From contig NZ_FOAO01000001.1 in assembly GCF_900109665.1 (NCBI RefSeq), positions 351,332 to 415,331 on the forward strand: 64,000 nt of DNA. The letters run 5' to 3'. The notes beneath the pieces were generated by a model that was not told the DNA's origin, did not search any database, and was given only the letters and a program-made list of their open reading frames with translations. Position numbers and translations under genes: made by a program. Below are positions 1-9,798 of this stretch, one piece after another; within the stretch, counting starts at the first letter, position 1; every line of letters begins with the position of its first letter. This DNA comes from Blastococcus sp. DSM 46786 (GTDB taxonomy: Bacteria; Actinomycetota; Actinomycetes; Mycobacteriales; Geodermatophilaceae).

Positions 1-448
1 CCCCGTCGAGCCGGTCGGCCCACCCCGGACCGTGCGGCACCAGCAGGGCCGTGCGGACGTCGTCGTCCCGCCGGTCCAGCCGCACCTCCAGGTGCTCGTC
101 GGCCAGCTGCTCGACCAGCCCCTGCCCCCATTCGACGACGGTCACCGACTCGTCGGTCGAGGCATCGAGGTCGAGGTCGTCGACGTCGGCGTGCCCGCCG
201 AGCCGGTAGGCGTCGACGTGCACCAGCGGGAGGCGACCGCCGCGGTGCACCCGGGCGATGACGAACGTGGGCGAGGTGACCGGCTCCCGGACGCCGAGAC
301 CCGCGCCGATGCCCTGGGCGAGGGCGGTCTTGCCCGCACCGAGCGGGCCGACCAGCACCAGCAGGTCACCGGGGCGGGAGAGGGCCGCCAGCGCCTCGCC
401 CAGGGCGTGGGTGTCGGCCGGATCGGGCAGCACGTGCTCGCGTTTCAC
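1..448 (-). CDS. tsaE: TsaE, tRNA threonylcarbamoyladenosine biosynthesis ATPase (C-terminus outside window)
   Basis: TsaE is the P-loop ATPase that works with TsaB and TsaD to make the universal t6A modification at position 37 of ANN-decoding tRNAs. The visible 149 residues show a Walker A GPLGAGKT at residues 34-41, a TSPTF switch motif and an HVDAYRL stretch followed by VEWGQ, all typical of the family. The GTG start at 446-448 overlaps the upstream glycosylase stop as GTGA. Gene order after alr matches the usual actinobacterial alr-tsaE-tsaB-rimI-tsaD series, so tsaB is expected just beyond the window edge (inference). Confidence 0.93.
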   Translation of the reverse strand, partial: MKREHVLPDPADTHALGEALAALSRPGDLLVLVGPLGAGKTALAQGIGAGLGVREPVTSPTFVIARVHRGGRLPLVHVDAYRLGGHADVDDLDLDASTDESVTVVEWGQGLVEQLADEHLEVRLDRRDDDVRTALLVPHGPGWADRLDG

Positions 449-1083
449 GCGTGCTCCTCCAGCGAGCCGGCGACGGCGGTCAGGTCGGCCAGCAGCCCGG
501 CGCGCGGGGCGCCCTTCGGGCCGAACCGGATGGCGGCCGACGGGTGGTAGGTCGCCCAGACGGCGCGGCCGTCGACCTCGTGCGGGCGGCCGCGGACGGC
601 GGCCAGGACGGTGCGCGGGCCGAGGAACCACTTGGCCGAGGAGAGCCCCAGCGCGACGACGACGGGGCTGCCGAGCAGCTCCAGCTGGCGGCGCAGCCAG
701 CCGCTGCACCGCGCCACCTCCGGCGCCTTCGGGGTGCGGTTGCCGGGGGGCCGGCACTTGACCACGTTGAGCACCGCCGCCTGCCCGCGGTCGAGGCCGG
801 CCTCGGCGAGGAGCTGGTCCAGCAGCGCACCCGACTTCCCGACGAACGGCCGGCCGGTCTCGTCCTCGGTCGCACCCGGCGCCTCGCCCACCAGCACGAA
901 GCGCGGGCGGCCGGTGCGCGGCACGTCCCCGACGACCACGTGCTGCCGGGCCGCGGCCAGCTCGGGGCAGGCCACGCAGGAGCGGGCGGTCTCCGCGAGG
1001 GCCGCCCAGCCGGGCGCGGCCGCCGCGATGCGGGCCACCTCGTCGGCGGCGGCGTCGAGCCGGGGCGGGCGGGGAGCGGCCAC
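445..1083 (-). CDS. Family 4 (UDGa-type) Fe-S uracil-DNA glycosylase
   Basis: Removes uracil from DNA as the first step of base-excision repair. The 212-residue protein has the family-4 motif 1 GEAPGATEDETGRPFVGKSG and motif 3 YHPSAAIR near the C-terminus. Cysteines in CVAC (residues 36 and 39), VVKC and VARC fit the four ligands of a [4Fe-4S] cluster. The start is GTG at 1081-1083. It overlaps tsaE by 4 nt, so the two are probably co-transcribed. High GC favours cytosine deamination, which gives a plausible need for an extra UDG, but no ung-type gene is visible here for comparison. Family 5 (UDGb) is the alternative; the GEAPG..ED motif favours family 4. Confidence 0.88.
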   Translation of the reverse strand: MAAPRPPRLDAAADEVARIAAAAPGWAALAETARSCVACPELAAARQHVVVGDVPRTGRPRFVLVGEAPGATEDETGRPFVGKSGALLDQLLAEAGLDRGQAAVLNVVKCRPPGNRTPKAPEVARCSGWLRRQLELLGSPVVVALGLSSAKWFLGPRTVLAAVRGRPHEVDGRAVWATYHPSAAIRFGPKGAPRAGLLADLTAVAGSLEEHA

Positions 1084-1127
1084 CCCCGCACCCTAGCCGC
1101 GGCGGCTGACCCGCCCGGGCGGCCGGG

Positions 1128-2333
1128 TCAGCTCGTCGCGCCGACGTCCGCCCCGGCCGCCACCCGGCGGAGCAGTCCCGCGATCGCCCGGCTCACCTCG
1201 CCGGGCTGCTCCAGGAGCACCATGTGCCCGGCGCCGGGCACGACCACGTACTCGACGGCGTTCTCCCCGGTCTGCGTGAGCCGCTCGACGATGAGCTCGC
1301 TGTGCTCCTGCGGGATCATCGTGTCCCGGTCACCTGTCAGCACGAGGGTGGGGACCCGGCGCAGCGGCTCCAGGCGCCCGGTCTCGTCGAGGCCGGCCAG
1401 CGCCGGGTAGAACTCGGCGATGACGTCGACCGGCGTGCCCGCGATCATCGCGTCGACGTAGCGCACCAGGGCCGGGTCCACGTCGGACGAGCCGAACGAG
1501 AGCGCCTTGGTCGCCGCCGACACCAGGTCGGCCGCCACCCGGCGGGTGCGCTCGGCGAACGAGGGCCGGTGCCGCATGGTCCACGCGGCGACCGGCAGCA
1601 CCGCGGCACGCACGCGGGTGAGCATCTCGGGCAGCCCGAAGCTCAGGTCGGCGAGATTCCCGCTGGAGGTGGAGAGCAGCGCGGCACCCCGCACCCGCGT
1701 GCCGAACAGCTCGGGCCGCAGCGCGGCGAGCCCCATGATCGTCATGCCGCCCATCGAGTGCCCCACCAGGAGCACCGGGCCCCGGGGTGCGCGGGCGTCC
1801 AGGACCGCGAGCAGGTCGCGAGCCAGCTGGTCGATGGTGGAGTGCTCCGGTGCACCGCGGCCGGACGAGCCGTGACCCCGCTGGTCGAAGAAGACCAGGC
1901 GGGCCTGCGGGCGGTGCCCGTTCCCGGTCGCGAGCTCCGCGCCGAGCGTGCGGCGCTGGAACGCCCACGACGCCATCGACAGCGTGTAGCCGTGCACGAA
2001 GACGACGGTCAGCGGCGCGTCGCGGGGGCCGATCTCCTCGACCGAGAGGAGCACGCCGTCGTCGGCCTGCACCAGCGCGGTGCGGTCGGCCGGCCGCGCC
2101 TCGGCGCCGAGGGGGTCGACCTGCCGGAGCCGGCTCTCGGCCAGCGCCGACGTCACCTCCGCCGCCGGGCCCAGCTCGGCGGCGCGCACCCGGCGGGCCG
2201 CGACGCGGCTGAGGGCGACGCCGGCGGCGGTGCCCGCGGCGGCCAGCCCGACGGCGGCACCGACCACACCGGCGGCGCGCCCCTTCGGGTGCTCGGCCGC
2301 GCGCCGGGGCGGCTGCGGGCGCCTGCGGGCCAT
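1128..2333 (-). CDS. Alpha/beta-fold hydrolase with N-terminal membrane-anchor-like segment
   Basis: A 401-residue alpha/beta hydrolase. Visible landmarks are the oxyanion-hole motif VFVHGYT, the DQRGHG strand, the nucleophile elbow GHSMGG (Ser nucleophile), the acid-bearing strand LTGDRD and the catalytic His in GAGHMV. A hydrophobic stretch near residues 20-40 (AAGVVGAAVGLAAAGTAAG) may anchor it to the membrane. The ATG at 2331-2333 overlaps the alr stop as TGATG, so it is translationally coupled to alr. A hydrolase at this place is common in actinobacterial alr-tsaE loci, but its substrate is unknown and I assign none. The open frame extends far upstream through alr as a GC-rich shadow. 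Confidence 0.85.
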   Translation of the reverse strand: MARRRPQPPRRAAEHPKGRAAGVVGAAVGLAAAGTAAGVALSRVAARRVRAAELGPAAEVTSALAESRLRQVDPLGAEARPADRTALVQADDGVLLSVEEIGPRDAPLTVVFVHGYTLSMASWAFQRRTLGAELATGNGHRPQARLVFFDQRGHGSSGRGAPEHSTIDQLARDLLAVLDARAPRGPVLLVGHSMGGMTIMGLAALRPELFGTRVRGAALLSTSSGNLADLSFGLPEMLTRVRAAVLPVAAWTMRHRPSFAERTRRVAADLVSAATKALSFGSSDVDPALVRYVDAMIAGTPVDVIAEFYPALAGLDETGRLEPLRRVPTLVLTGDRDTMIPQEHSELIVERLTQTGENAVEYVVVPGAGHMVLLEQPGEVSRAIAGLLRRVAAGADVGATS

Positions 2334-3469
2334 CAGACCGCCCCCGCCGACCCGACGTAGCGGCGGGCGAACCGGCCGCCGATCCGGGTGACCAGCTCGT
2401 AGTGGATGGTGCCGACGGCGTCCGCCCACTGCTGGGCGGTGGGCTCCCCCGCGTCCCCCGGCCCCCAGAGGACCACCTCGTCGCCGGCGGCGATCGGGTC
2501 GTCCCCGACGTCGAGGACGAACTGGTCCATGCACACCCGCCCGGCGATGGTCCGCTGCTTCCCCGCCGCGAGGACGGGCGCGGTGTTGCCCCCGGCCCGC
2601 GGCACCCCGTCGGCGTAGCCGGCGGGCACCAGGGCCAGCGTGGTCTCGGCCGCGGTCGCGTAGGTGTGGCCATAGGAGACCCCCGCGCGGGCGGGGACCC
2701 GCTTGGTCAGCGCGACGCGGGCGCGCACCGTCATCGCCGGCCGCAGCCCGTGGTCGGCGGCGTCGCCGCCGAGCGGGTCCAGCCCGTAGACGGCGACGCC
2801 GGGGCGCACCATGTCGTACCAGGTGCCGGGCAGCGCGACCGTCGCCGCCGAGTTGGCCAGGTGCCGGCGGAAGTCGGTGAGCCCGGCCGCCCGGGCGACC
2901 GCGACCGCCTCCTCGAACACCCGCACCTGCGCGCCGATGGTCGGGTGGTCCGGGGCGTCGGCGTAGGCGAGGTGGCTCCACAGCCCGGTGACCACGACAT
3001 CCCCGTCGGCCTCCGCCCGGGCCGCCGCGGCGACGAGCGCGGGCCACTCGGCGACGGGGGCACCTTCCCGGGAGAGCCCGGTGTCGACGAACAGGTGCAG
3101 CCGGGCGGTCCGGCCGGTCGCCCGGGCCGCGGCCACCACCTCGGCCAGGCCCCAGGTGGCGTTGACCGACACCTCGACGTCGGCGGCGAGCGCAGCGGCG
3201 ACGTCCGCACCCGGGCCGTTCAGCCAGGCCAGCACCGGTGCCGTGACGCCGGCGGCCCGCAGGGCCAGCGCCTCGCTCACGACGGCGACGCCGAGCTGGT
3301 CGGCGCCGCCGACGAGCGCGGCCCGCGCCGCGGGCACCAGGCCGTGCCCGTACCCGTCGGCCTTGACGACCGCCATCAGCGGCCGGCCGACCCGCTCGCG
3401 CAGCACCGCGGTGTTCGCCGCGATCGCGTCGAGGTCGACGACCACCTCGGCACCGGTCCCGTTCGTCAC
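2333..3469 (-). CDS. alr: Alanine racemase
   Basis: PLP enzyme converting L-Ala to D-Ala for peptidoglycan. It has 378 residues. The PLP lysine lies in VVKADGYGHG (Lys36) and the opposite-face catalytic Tyr in GVSYGHTY. An N-terminal TIM barrel is followed by the C-terminal beta domain containing VCMDQFVLDVG. I chose the GTG at 3467-3469 because it overlaps the nnr stop as GTGA and gives a normal N-terminus (AEVVVDLDAIAAN). It is co-directional with nnr and acpS upstream and the hydrolase downstream, so an acpS-nnr-alr-hydrolase-udg-tsaE operon is likely. Confidence 0.97.
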   Translation of the reverse strand: MTNGTGAEVVVDLDAIAANTAVLRERVGRPLMAVVKADGYGHGLVPAARAALVGGADQLGVAVVSEALALRAAGVTAPVLAWLNGPGADVAAALAADVEVSVNATWGLAEVVAAARATGRTARLHLFVDTGLSREGAPVAEWPALVAAAARAEADGDVVVTGLWSHLAYADAPDHPTIGAQVRVFEEAVAVARAAGLTDFRRHLANSAATVALPGTWYDMVRPGVAVYGLDPLGGDAADHGLRPAMTVRARVALTKRVPARAGVSYGHTYATAAETTLALVPAGYADGVPRAGGNTAPVLAAGKQRTIAGRVCMDQFVLDVGDDPIAAGDEVVLWGPGDAGEPTAQQWADAVGTIHYELVTRIGGRFARRYVGSAGAV

Positions 3470-4932
3470 GCCCCCGAGTCTGGCAGGCCGGCCGACGGGG
3501 TACCGCGCACCCGCGCGACCGCCTCCGGCAGGTGTCGGACGACGTCGCCGGCGATGAACGGTCCGTGCGCCGCGGCGACCTGCCCGGCCCGGCCGTGCAC
3601 GTGCGCGGCCACCGCCGCCGCCTCGACCGCGGGCAGGTCCGCGGCGAGCAGCGCACCGGCGATCCCCGAGAGCACGTCCCCCGTGCCGGCGGTGGCCAGC
3701 CACGGGGTGCCGGTGCCGTTGACGAAGGCGGTCCCGTCCGGGTCGGCGACCACGGTCGCGTCGCCCTTCAGCAGGACGACGGCCCCCAGGTCCGCGGCCA
3801 GCCGGCGGGTGGCCCCGATCCGGTCGTCGCCGGGCTCGGTGCCGAAGCGGGCGAACTCCCGGTCGTGCGGGGTGAGCACGGTCGGTGCCGACCGGCGGCG
3901 CACCAGCTCCGGCTCGGCGGCCAGCAGGGTCAGCCCGTCTGCGTCGACGAGCACGGGCAGGTCGGTGGCGAGCACCTCGGCCAGCACGCTGCGGGCGTCG
4001 TCCCCGGTGCCCAGACCCGGTCCGATCACCCACGCCTGCACACGGCCGGCGTCCCCCGGCCGGCCGTCGGTGACGATCGCCTCCGGCCACGCGGCCCGGA
4101 CCCCGTCGGCGGCCGTCCCGGCGTAGCGCACCAGCCCGGGCCGGGTGCGCAGCGCCGCCCCGGTGCAGAGGACGCCGGCCCCCGGGTAGGTGGCCGAGCC
4201 GGCGACGACGCCGACGACCCCCTGCGAGTACTTGTCGTCGTCGGCATCCGGGAGCGGCAGGCGGGCGGCGGCGTCGGCGTCGGTCAGCTGCCGGGCCGAC
4301 GGCGCCGGCAGGTGCGGCCCCAGCCCGATGTCGACCAGGTGCACCTGCCCGGCGTGACCGCGCCCGGCCCCGACGACCAGACCCGGCTTGACCGCTCCGA
4401 AGGTGACCGTGTGCATCGCCGGGAAGGCGGCGCCGGGCACGGCGCCGGTGTCGGCGTCCACCCCGCTGGGCAGGTCGACGGCGACCATCAGTGCGGGGCC
4501 TGCCGCGGCCCGATCGACCAGCGCGGCGGCCGGTTCGCGGAGCCCGCCGGAGCCCCCGAGGCCGACGATCCCGTCGAGCACGAGGTCCGACCGGTCGAGC
4601 ACCGGTCCGGCCGCCGCCGCCTCGACGGTGCGGCCACCGGCGCGGCGGAAGGCGGCGAGCGCCGCCGGGTGGGCGCGGTCGGGGGCGAGCAGGACGGCGG
4701 TCGCGCGCGCCCCCCGGGCGGCGAGCCGCGCGCCGGCGAAGAGCGCGTCGCCCCCGTTGTCCCCCGCACCCGCCAGGACGGTGACCCGGGCGCCGTAGGG
4801 GCGGCCCAGCAGCCGCAGGCACACGGTGGCCAGGCCGGCGGCCGCGCGCTGCATGAGCGCGCCGTCGGGCAGGGCGGCCAGCAGCGGGGCCTCGGCCGCG
4901 CGGACGTCGGCGGCCGTGTGCAGCTCGATCAT
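3466..4932 (-). CDS. nnr: Bifunctional NAD(P)HX epimerase / ADP-dependent NAD(P)HX dehydratase
   Basis: Repairs hydrated NADH and NADPH. The 488-residue protein joins an N-terminal YjeF epimerase domain (about 1-210, with [12 protein letters not shown] and [12 protein letters not shown]) to a C-terminal ribokinase-like dehydratase domain. The latter has [16 protein letters not shown], the LLKGDATVV strand and the catalytic-Asp loop [10 protein letters not shown]. The ATG at 4930-4932 overlaps the acpS stop (ATGA) and the stop overlaps the alr start (GTGA), so it is tightly coupled on both sides. Confidence 0.96.
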   Translation of the reverse strand: MIELHTAADVRAAEAPLLAALPDGALMQRAAAGLATVCLRLLGRPYGARVTVLAGAGDNGGDALFAGARLAARGARATAVLLAPDRAHPAALAAFRRAGGRTVEAAAAGPVLDRSDLVLDGIVGLGGSGGLREPAAALVDRAAAGPALMVAVDLPSGVDADTGAVPGAAFPAMHTVTFGAVKPGLVVGAGRGHAGQVHLVDIGLGPHLPAPSARQLTDADAAARLPLPDADDDKYSQGVVGVVAGSATYPGAGVLCTGAALRTRPGLVRYAGTAADGVRAAWPEAIVTDGRPGDAGRVQAWVIGPGLGTGDDARSVLAEVLATDLPVLVDADGLTLLAAEPELVRRRSAPTVLTPHDREFARFGTEPGDDRIGATRRLAADLGAVVLLKGDATVVADPDGTAFVNGTGTPWLATAGTGDVLSGIAGALLAADLPAVEAAAVAAHVHGRAGQVAAAHGPFIAGDVVRHLPEAVARVRGTPSAGLPDSGA

Positions 4933-5315
4933 GTCGCCTCCCGGGTCAGACCCTCGGCGACGACCACCGCGGAGGCGATGCCGCCGTCGTGGCTCAGCGA
5001 GACGTGCCACGAGGTGACGCCGAGCTGGGCGGCCCGCCCGGCCACCGATCCGCGCACGGCCAGGTGCGGCCGCCCGTGGGCGCCGACGGTCACCTCGGCG
5101 TCGTGCCAGTGCAGGTCACCCGGGGCGCCGAGTGCCTTTGCGAGGGCCTCCTTGGCGGCGAACCGCGCGGCCAGCGACTCCCCGGTCCGCGGGGCGCCCG
5201 ACGGCGTGCGCTGCTCGTCGGGGGTGAACAGCCGATCGCGCAGCCCCGGCGTCCGGGTCAGCGACCGCGCGAAGCGGTCGACCGGCACGACATCGATCCC
5301 CACCCCGATGATCAC
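4929..5315 (-). CDS. acpS: Holo-[acyl-carrier-protein] synthase
   Basis: Transfers 4'-phosphopantetheine from CoA to the acyl carrier protein. The 128-residue protein has the Mg-binding Asp in IIGVGIDVV at the N-terminus and the second metal-binding Glu in [12 protein letters not shown], followed by [11 protein letters not shown], which is the standard AcpS layout. The GTG at 5313-5315 gives the canonical N-terminus; in-frame upstream codons are a low-complexity extension. It is the first gene of the run leading to nnr and alr. Confidence 0.95.
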   Translation of the reverse strand: MIIGVGIDVVPVDRFARSLTRTPGLRDRLFTPDEQRTPSGAPRTGESLAARFAAKEALAKALGAPGDLHWHDAEVTVGAHGRPHLAVRGSVAGRAAQLGVTSWHVSLSHDGGIASAVVVAEGLTREAT

Positions 5316-5375
5316 GCCGCCCAGTCTGCCGCGCCGACGTCCGGGGCGCCCGGCGCCGTCCAGCCCGCCCGGCGC

Positions 5376-5428
5376 CGTCCTCCCCCACCGCAACGCGTCC
5401 TCCCCCACCGTCTGCCGTGCGGGAGGAC
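5376..5428. terminator. Direct repeat plus inverted repeat in the glmS-acpS spacer
   Basis: CGTCCTCCCCCACCG occurs twice with a 20-bp period (5376-5390 and 5396-5410). The second copy starts a perfect 8-bp inverted repeat, GTCCTCCC (5397-5404) with GGGAGGAC (5421-5428). It lies 41 nt past the glmS stop, so a terminator or mRNA-end hairpin for glmS is the simplest reading. The direct repeat is unexplained. Confidence 0.5.
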
Positions 5429-5469
5429 ACGCCAGGATCAGCTCACCTGATCATCGCGGCGGGCGGCCG

Positions 5470-7347
5470 CTACTCGACGGTGACGCTCTTGGCGAGGTTG
5501 CGCGGCTGGTCGACGTCGTAGCCGCGGGTGTCGGCGATCTCGCAGGACAGCACCTGCAGCGGCACCGTCGTCACCACCGGGGCCATGAGCGTCGGCGTGC
5601 GGGGCACCCGGATCAGCTCGTCGGCGAAGGGGACGACGTCCTCGTCCCCCTCCTCGGCGATCACGATCGTGCGCGCCCCGCGGGCCCGCACCTCCTGGAT
5701 GTTGGAGACGACCTTGCCGTGCACCGAGTTGCGGCTGCGCGGCGAGGGCACGATCACGACGACCGGGGTCCCCTGGTCGATGACGGCGATCGGGCCGTGC
5801 TTCAGCTCGCCGGCCGCGAAGCCCTCCGCGTGGATGTAGGCGAGTTCTTTCAGCTTCAGCGCCCCCTCGAGCGCCACCGGGAAGCCGACATGCCGGCCCA
5901 GGAAGAGAATCGTGTTCGCGTCGGCCAGCGACCGGCCCAGCGCGCGCACCGGCTCCATCTGCTCGAGCACCCGCTCCACGGCGTCGGGCAGCTGCCGCAG
6001 GTCCTCGACGATCGCGGCGATCTCGTCCTCGTACTTCACGCCGCGCACCTGGGCCAGGAACAGCCCGACGAGGTAGCAGGCCACGATCTGGGCGAGGAAC
6101 GCCTTGGTCGAGGCGACCGCGATCTCGGGGCCGGCGTGGGTGTAGAGGACGGCGTCGGACTCGCGCGGGATGGTCGAGCCGTTGGCGTTGCAGATCGCCA
6201 GCACGCGGGCCTTCTGGTCCTTGGCGTGGCGCAGCGCCATCAAAGTGTCCATCGTCTCGCCCGACTGGCTGATGACGACGACGAGCGTGGACCGGTCCAG
6301 CACCGGGTCGCGGTAGCGGAACTCGCTGGCGACCTCCACCTCGACCGGGATCCGGGTCCAGTGCTCGATGGCGTACTTGGCGATCAGGCCGGCGTGGTAG
6401 CTGGTGCCGCAGGAGACGACGAAGATCTTGTCGATGTCGCGGAGCTCCTGGTCCGACAGCCGGACCTCGTCGAGGACGAGCTCGCCGTCCTCGCTCAGCC
6501 GGCCGAGCAGCGTGTCGGCGATCGCCTGCGGCTGCTCGGCGATCTCCTTGAGCATGAACCAGTCGTAGCCGCCCTTCTCGGCGGCGGCGGCGTCCCAGTC
6601 GACGGTGTAGGCGGTGGGCTCGGCCGGTGTGCCGTCGAAGCCGGTCACCGCGAGCCCCCGGGTGCGGTGGATCTCGACCACCTGGTCCTGGCCGAGCTCG
6701 CGCGCCTGCTTGGTGTGCCCGATGAACGCGGCGACGTCGGACCCCAGGAAGTACTCGGCGGTGCCCTCGGCCGTCTCCCCGATGCCGACCACCAGCGGGC
6801 TGCTGCGCCGGGCGGCGACGAGCGTGTCGGGCTCGGCGACGTGCGTGGCGACGAGGGTGAACGCTCCCTCCAGCCGCCGGCAGACCGCGCGCATCGCCTC
6901 GGCCAGCCGGCCGGGCCCCTCCGGCGTCGACCCGTAGACGGCGGCCAGCAGGTGGGCGACGACCTCGGTGTCGGTCTCCGAGCTGAACTCCACGCCGGTG
7001 GCCTCGCACTCGGCCCGCAGCGCGGCGAAGTTCTCGATGATCCCGTTGTGGATCACCGCGACCGTGGCGTCGGCGGAGACGTGCGGGTGGGCGTTCCGGT
7101 CGGTTGGGCCGCCGTGGGTGGCCCAGCGCGTGTGCCCGATGCCGATCGTCGCCGCCGGGAGCGGCTGGTCGGCGAGCAGCTTCTCCAGGTTGGCGAGCTT
7201 GCCCGCCTTCTTGGCCCACCTCAGCTCACCGTCGGCCACGACGGCGATGCCGGCCGAGTCGTACCCCCGGTACTCCAATCGCCGCAGTCCTTCCAGGACG
7301 ACGTCCCGGGCGTCCTGCGGGCCGACGTATCCCACGATGCCGCACAT
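5470..7347 (-). CDS. glmS: Glutamine--fructose-6-phosphate aminotransferase (isomerizing)
   Basis: First committed step of UDP-GlcNAc synthesis: fructose-6-P plus Gln gives glucosamine-6-P. At 625 residues it is of normal length. Cys2 of MCGIVGYVG is the glutaminase nucleophile. The N-terminal Ntn domain (about 1-240) carries TRWATHG, and two SIS sugar-isomerase domains follow (SCGTSYHAG; SQSGETMDTL; FLGRHVGFPVALEG; ELKHGPIAVI). The C-terminus is RNLAKSVTVE, the conserved family end. No ribozyme-like glmS leader is visible upstream. With glmM directly upstream on the same strand, two steps of the amino-sugar pathway are adjacent. Confidence 0.98.
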   Translation of the reverse strand: MCGIVGYVGPQDARDVVLEGLRRLEYRGYDSAGIAVVADGELRWAKKAGKLANLEKLLADQPLPAATIGIGHTRWATHGGPTDRNAHPHVSADATVAVIHNGIIENFAALRAECEATGVEFSSETDTEVVAHLLAAVYGSTPEGPGRLAEAMRAVCRRLEGAFTLVATHVAEPDTLVAARRSSPLVVGIGETAEGTAEYFLGSDVAAFIGHTKQARELGQDQVVEIHRTRGLAVTGFDGTPAEPTAYTVDWDAAAAEKGGYDWFMLKEIAEQPQAIADTLLGRLSEDGELVLDEVRLSDQELRDIDKIFVVSCGTSYHAGLIAKYAIEHWTRIPVEVEVASEFRYRDPVLDRSTLVVVISQSGETMDTLMALRHAKDQKARVLAICNANGSTIPRESDAVLYTHAGPEIAVASTKAFLAQIVACYLVGLFLAQVRGVKYEDEIAAIVEDLRQLPDAVERVLEQMEPVRALGRSLADANTILFLGRHVGFPVALEGALKLKELAYIHAEGFAAGELKHGPIAVIDQGTPVVVIVPSPRSRNSVHGKVVSNIQEVRARGARTIVIAEEGDEDVVPFADELIRVPRTPTLMAPVVTTVPLQVLSCEIADTRGYDVDQPRNLAKSVTVE

Positions 7348-7427
7348 TGGTCCGAGGGTACCGGGGACCGCGCCCCGTCCGTCCCCGCGCGCGGAGGCAC
7401 GGCCCCGAAGGGTGAGGGCGGTGGGGG

Positions 7428-8774
7428 TCAGCCGACCGCGGCGACGACGGCCGCGAGCCGCTGCGCGACGGCGTCGGCCTGCTCCTGCGTGGGCGCCTCC
7501 ACCATGACGCGGACCAGCTGCTCCGTGCCCGACGGCCGGAGCAGGACCCGCCCGGTGCCGCCGAGCTCGGCCTCCACCGCGTTGACCGCGGCGGCGACCT
7601 CGTCGCTCGCGGACACCGCGAGGCGGTCGGAGACGGGCACGTTCACCAGGACCTGCGGCAGCCGCTGCACCACGGAGGCGAGCTCCGCCAGCGAGGCGCC
7701 GGTGCCGGCCATCCGGGAGAGCAGGGCCAGCCCGGTGAGCAGGCCGTCGCCGGTGGTGGCGTGCTCCAGGAAGACCAGGTGCCCGCTCTGCTCACCGCCG
7801 AGGCTCAGGTCGTGCGCGCGCAGGGCCTCCAGCACGTAGCGGTCACCGACCGCCGTCGTGCTCACCGAGATGCCGGCGTCGCGCATCGTGTGGTGGAAGC
7901 CGAGGTTGCTCATCACCGTGGCGACGACGGTGTCCGACTTCAGCGCCCCGCGCTCGTGCAGGTCGAGCGCGCAGATCGCGAGGATGGCGTCGCCGTCGAC
8001 GACCTCGCCGTCGGCGGTCACGGCCAGGCACCGGTCGGCGTCCCCGTCGTGGGCCAGCCCGATGTCGGCGCCGCGCGCCCGGACGGCCTCGACCAGCGGC
8101 CCGAGGTGCGTGGACCCCACGCCGTCGTTGATGTTCCAGCCGTCGGGCTCGCAGCCGATGGCGTGCACCGTGGCCCCCGCGCGCCGGTAGACCTCGGGGG
8201 CGGCGGCCGCAGCCGCGCCGTGCGCGGCGTCCACGACGACCGAGACTCCGCTCAGCGGGCGGTCGACGGTCGAGAGCAGGTGCTCGACGTAGGCGTCGGT
8301 GCCGTCGGCGAGCGCGCTGACGCGGCCGATGGAGCTCCCGGTGGGGCGGTGCCCGTCGGAGGAGCCGGAGGTGACGGTCCGCTCGATGGCGGCCTCGAGA
8401 GCGTCGGGCAGCTTGTGCCCACCGCGGCTGAACAACTTGATGCCGTTGTCGGGCATCGGGTTGTGGCTGGCCGAGATCATGACGCCGAGGTCGGCGCCGC
8501 TGCGGCCGGTCAGCCAGGCCAGCGCCGGGGTCGGCACGACCCCGGCGAGGAGCACCTCGGCTCCCGCGCTCGCGAGACCCGCGACGACCGCGGCCTCGAG
8601 CATCTCCCCGCTGGCACGGGGGTCGCGGCCGACGACCGCGACGGGACGCGAGGTCCCGTCGCGGTCGGCGAGCACGCCTGCGGCGGCACGTGCCACCGAG
8701 AGGGCCAGCTCCGGCGTGAGGTCGGAGTTGGCCCGACCCCGGACGCCGTCGGTCCCGAAGAGTCTCCCCCCCAT
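7428..8774 (-). CDS. glmM: Phosphoglucosamine mutase
   Basis: Interconverts glucosamine-6-P and glucosamine-1-P. The 448-residue alpha-D-phosphohexomutase has the phosphoserine loop SASHNP with Ser103 as the phosphorylated residue, the metal-binding loop DGDADR, the sugar-binding GGEQSGH and the phosphate-binding [12 protein letters not shown] near the C-terminus. It begins [13 protein letters not shown], as usual for GlmM. It lies 20 nt downstream of rpsI, the common rplM-rpsI-glmM order, so co-transcription is likely. Confidence 0.98.
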   Translation of the reverse strand: MGGRLFGTDGVRGRANSDLTPELALSVARAAAGVLADRDGTSRPVAVVGRDPRASGEMLEAAVVAGLASAGAEVLLAGVVPTPALAWLTGRSGADLGVMISASHNPMPDNGIKLFSRGGHKLPDALEAAIERTVTSGSSDGHRPTGSSIGRVSALADGTDAYVEHLLSTVDRPLSGVSVVVDAAHGAAAAAAPEVYRRAGATVHAIGCEPDGWNINDGVGSTHLGPLVEAVRARGADIGLAHDGDADRCLAVTADGEVVDGDAILAICALDLHERGALKSDTVVATVMSNLGFHHTMRDAGISVSTTAVGDRYVLEALRAHDLSLGGEQSGHLVFLEHATTGDGLLTGLALLSRMAGTGASLAELASVVQRLPQVLVNVPVSDRLAVSASDEVAAAVNAVEAELGGTGRVLLRPSGTEQLVRVMVEAPTQEQADAVAQRLAAVVAAVG

Positions 8775-8794
8775 GGACGACGCCGCCGTACCGG

Positions 8795-9214
8795 TCAGCG
8801 CTTGGAGTACTGAGGCGCCTTGCGGGCCTTCTTGAGCCCGTACTTCTTGCGCTCCTTGACCCGCGGGTCACGGGTGAGGAAGCCGGCCTTCTTGAGGGCC
8901 GGGCGGTCCTCGGCCTCGACCTCGATGAGGGCGCGGGCGATGGCCAGGCGCAGCGCGCCGGCCTGCCCGGTGACGCCGCCACCCTTGAGGATGCCGACGA
9001 CGTCGTACTGCTCGGCCTTCTCGAGGGTCACGAACGGCTCACGGATGAGCTGCTGGTGCACCTTGTTCGGGAAGTACTCCTCGAGGGAGCGGCCGTTGAG
9101 CGTGAACTGGCCGGTGCCGGGGAGCAGCCGCACGCGGACGACGGCCTCCTTGCGACGGCCGACGGTCTGCACCGGACGCCCCTCGGCGTCGGTCACGGTC
9201 AGTGCGCTGGTCAC
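8795..9214 (-). CDS. rpsI: 30S ribosomal protein uS9
   Basis: Ribosomal protein uS9 (139 residues), whose C-terminal tail reaches into the ribosomal P site. The sequence shows [15 protein letters not shown], the conserved [19 protein letters not shown] and the basic tail ending APQYSKR with the invariant terminal Lys-Arg. The GTG start (9212-9214) overlaps the rplM stop as GTGA, so the pair is translationally coupled. Confidence 0.98.
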   Translation of the reverse strand: MTSALTVTDAEGRPVQTVGRRKEAVVRVRLLPGTGQFTLNGRSLEEYFPNKVHQQLIREPFVTLEKAEQYDVVGILKGGGVTGQAGALRLAIARALIEVEAEDRPALKKAGFLTRDPRVKERKKYGLKKARKAPQYSKR

Positions 9215-9654
9215 TGGGCCACCTGCTTGATCTCGTAGGTCTGGGGCTGCTGCGCGGCGTGCGGGTGCTCCGGGCCGGCGTAGACCTTGAGCTTCTTCAG
9301 CATCTGCCGACCCAGCGTGTTGTGCGGGAGCATGCCCTTGATGGCGCGCTCGATGACGCGGTCGGGGTGCGTGCGCAGCTGGTCACCCACGTTGATGGTC
9401 TTGAGACCACCCGGGTGACCGGAGTGCCGGTAGGCGAGCTTGTCGTCCCGCTTGGACCCGGTCAGGGCGACCTTGCCGGCGTTGACGATGACGACGAAGT
9501 CGCCGACGTCCACGTGCGGGGCGTACTGGGGCTTGTGCTTGCCGCGCAGGAGCTGCGCGGTCTGGCTGGCCAGTCGACCGAGCACCACATCGGTGGCGTC
9601 GATGACGTGCCAGGCCCGGGCGACCTCGCCGGGCTTGGGGGTGTACGTGCGCAC
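9211..9654 (-). CDS. rplM: 50S ribosomal protein uL13
   Basis: Ribosomal protein uL13 (147 residues), an early 23S rRNA binder. Diagnostic strings are [42 protein letters not shown] and [20 protein letters not shown]. The GTG at 9652-9654 gives the normal length and N-terminus (RTYTPKPGE). First gene of rplM-rpsI-glmM. Confidence 0.97.
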   Translation of the reverse strand: MRTYTPKPGEVARAWHVIDATDVVLGRLASQTAQLLRGKHKPQYAPHVDVGDFVVIVNAGKVALTGSKRDDKLAYRHSGHPGGLKTINVGDQLRTHPDRVIERAIKGMLPHNTLGRQMLKKLKVYAGPEHPHAAQQPQTYEIKQVAQ

Positions 9655-9753
9655 GGCGCGCGTCCTCCGTCGTCGTCGGGATGGCTGGTGGGATCGCCTC
9701 GCCGAGCACGGGAGACGGATCTGCACGCGCGGCACCAGCCGGCACGCGCGCCA

Positions 9754-9789
9754 ACCGGGCACGATACCAGCAGGGTCGGAGCGGTCTTC
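9754..9789 (-). promoter_or_regulatory. Candidate extended -10 promoter of rplM-rpsI
   Basis: On the minus strand a TGG-TATCGT element (hexamer at 9761-9766) forms an extended -10 box. The -35 region (about 9784-9789) is poor. Predicted transcription start is near 9754, giving a leader of about 100 nt before rplM. Pattern match only. Confidence 0.42.
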
Positions 9790-9798
9790 CGCCCGCGC

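Noticed and set aside
7348..7427. glmS ribozyme or riboswitch between glmM and glmS
   Set aside because: The spacer is 80 bp, too short, and shows none of the conserved ribozyme core.
3532..7839. 1435-codon open frame on the plus strand
   Set aside because: Antisense to nnr, acpS, glmS and part of glmM, all with clear family motifs; typical high-GC shadow frame.
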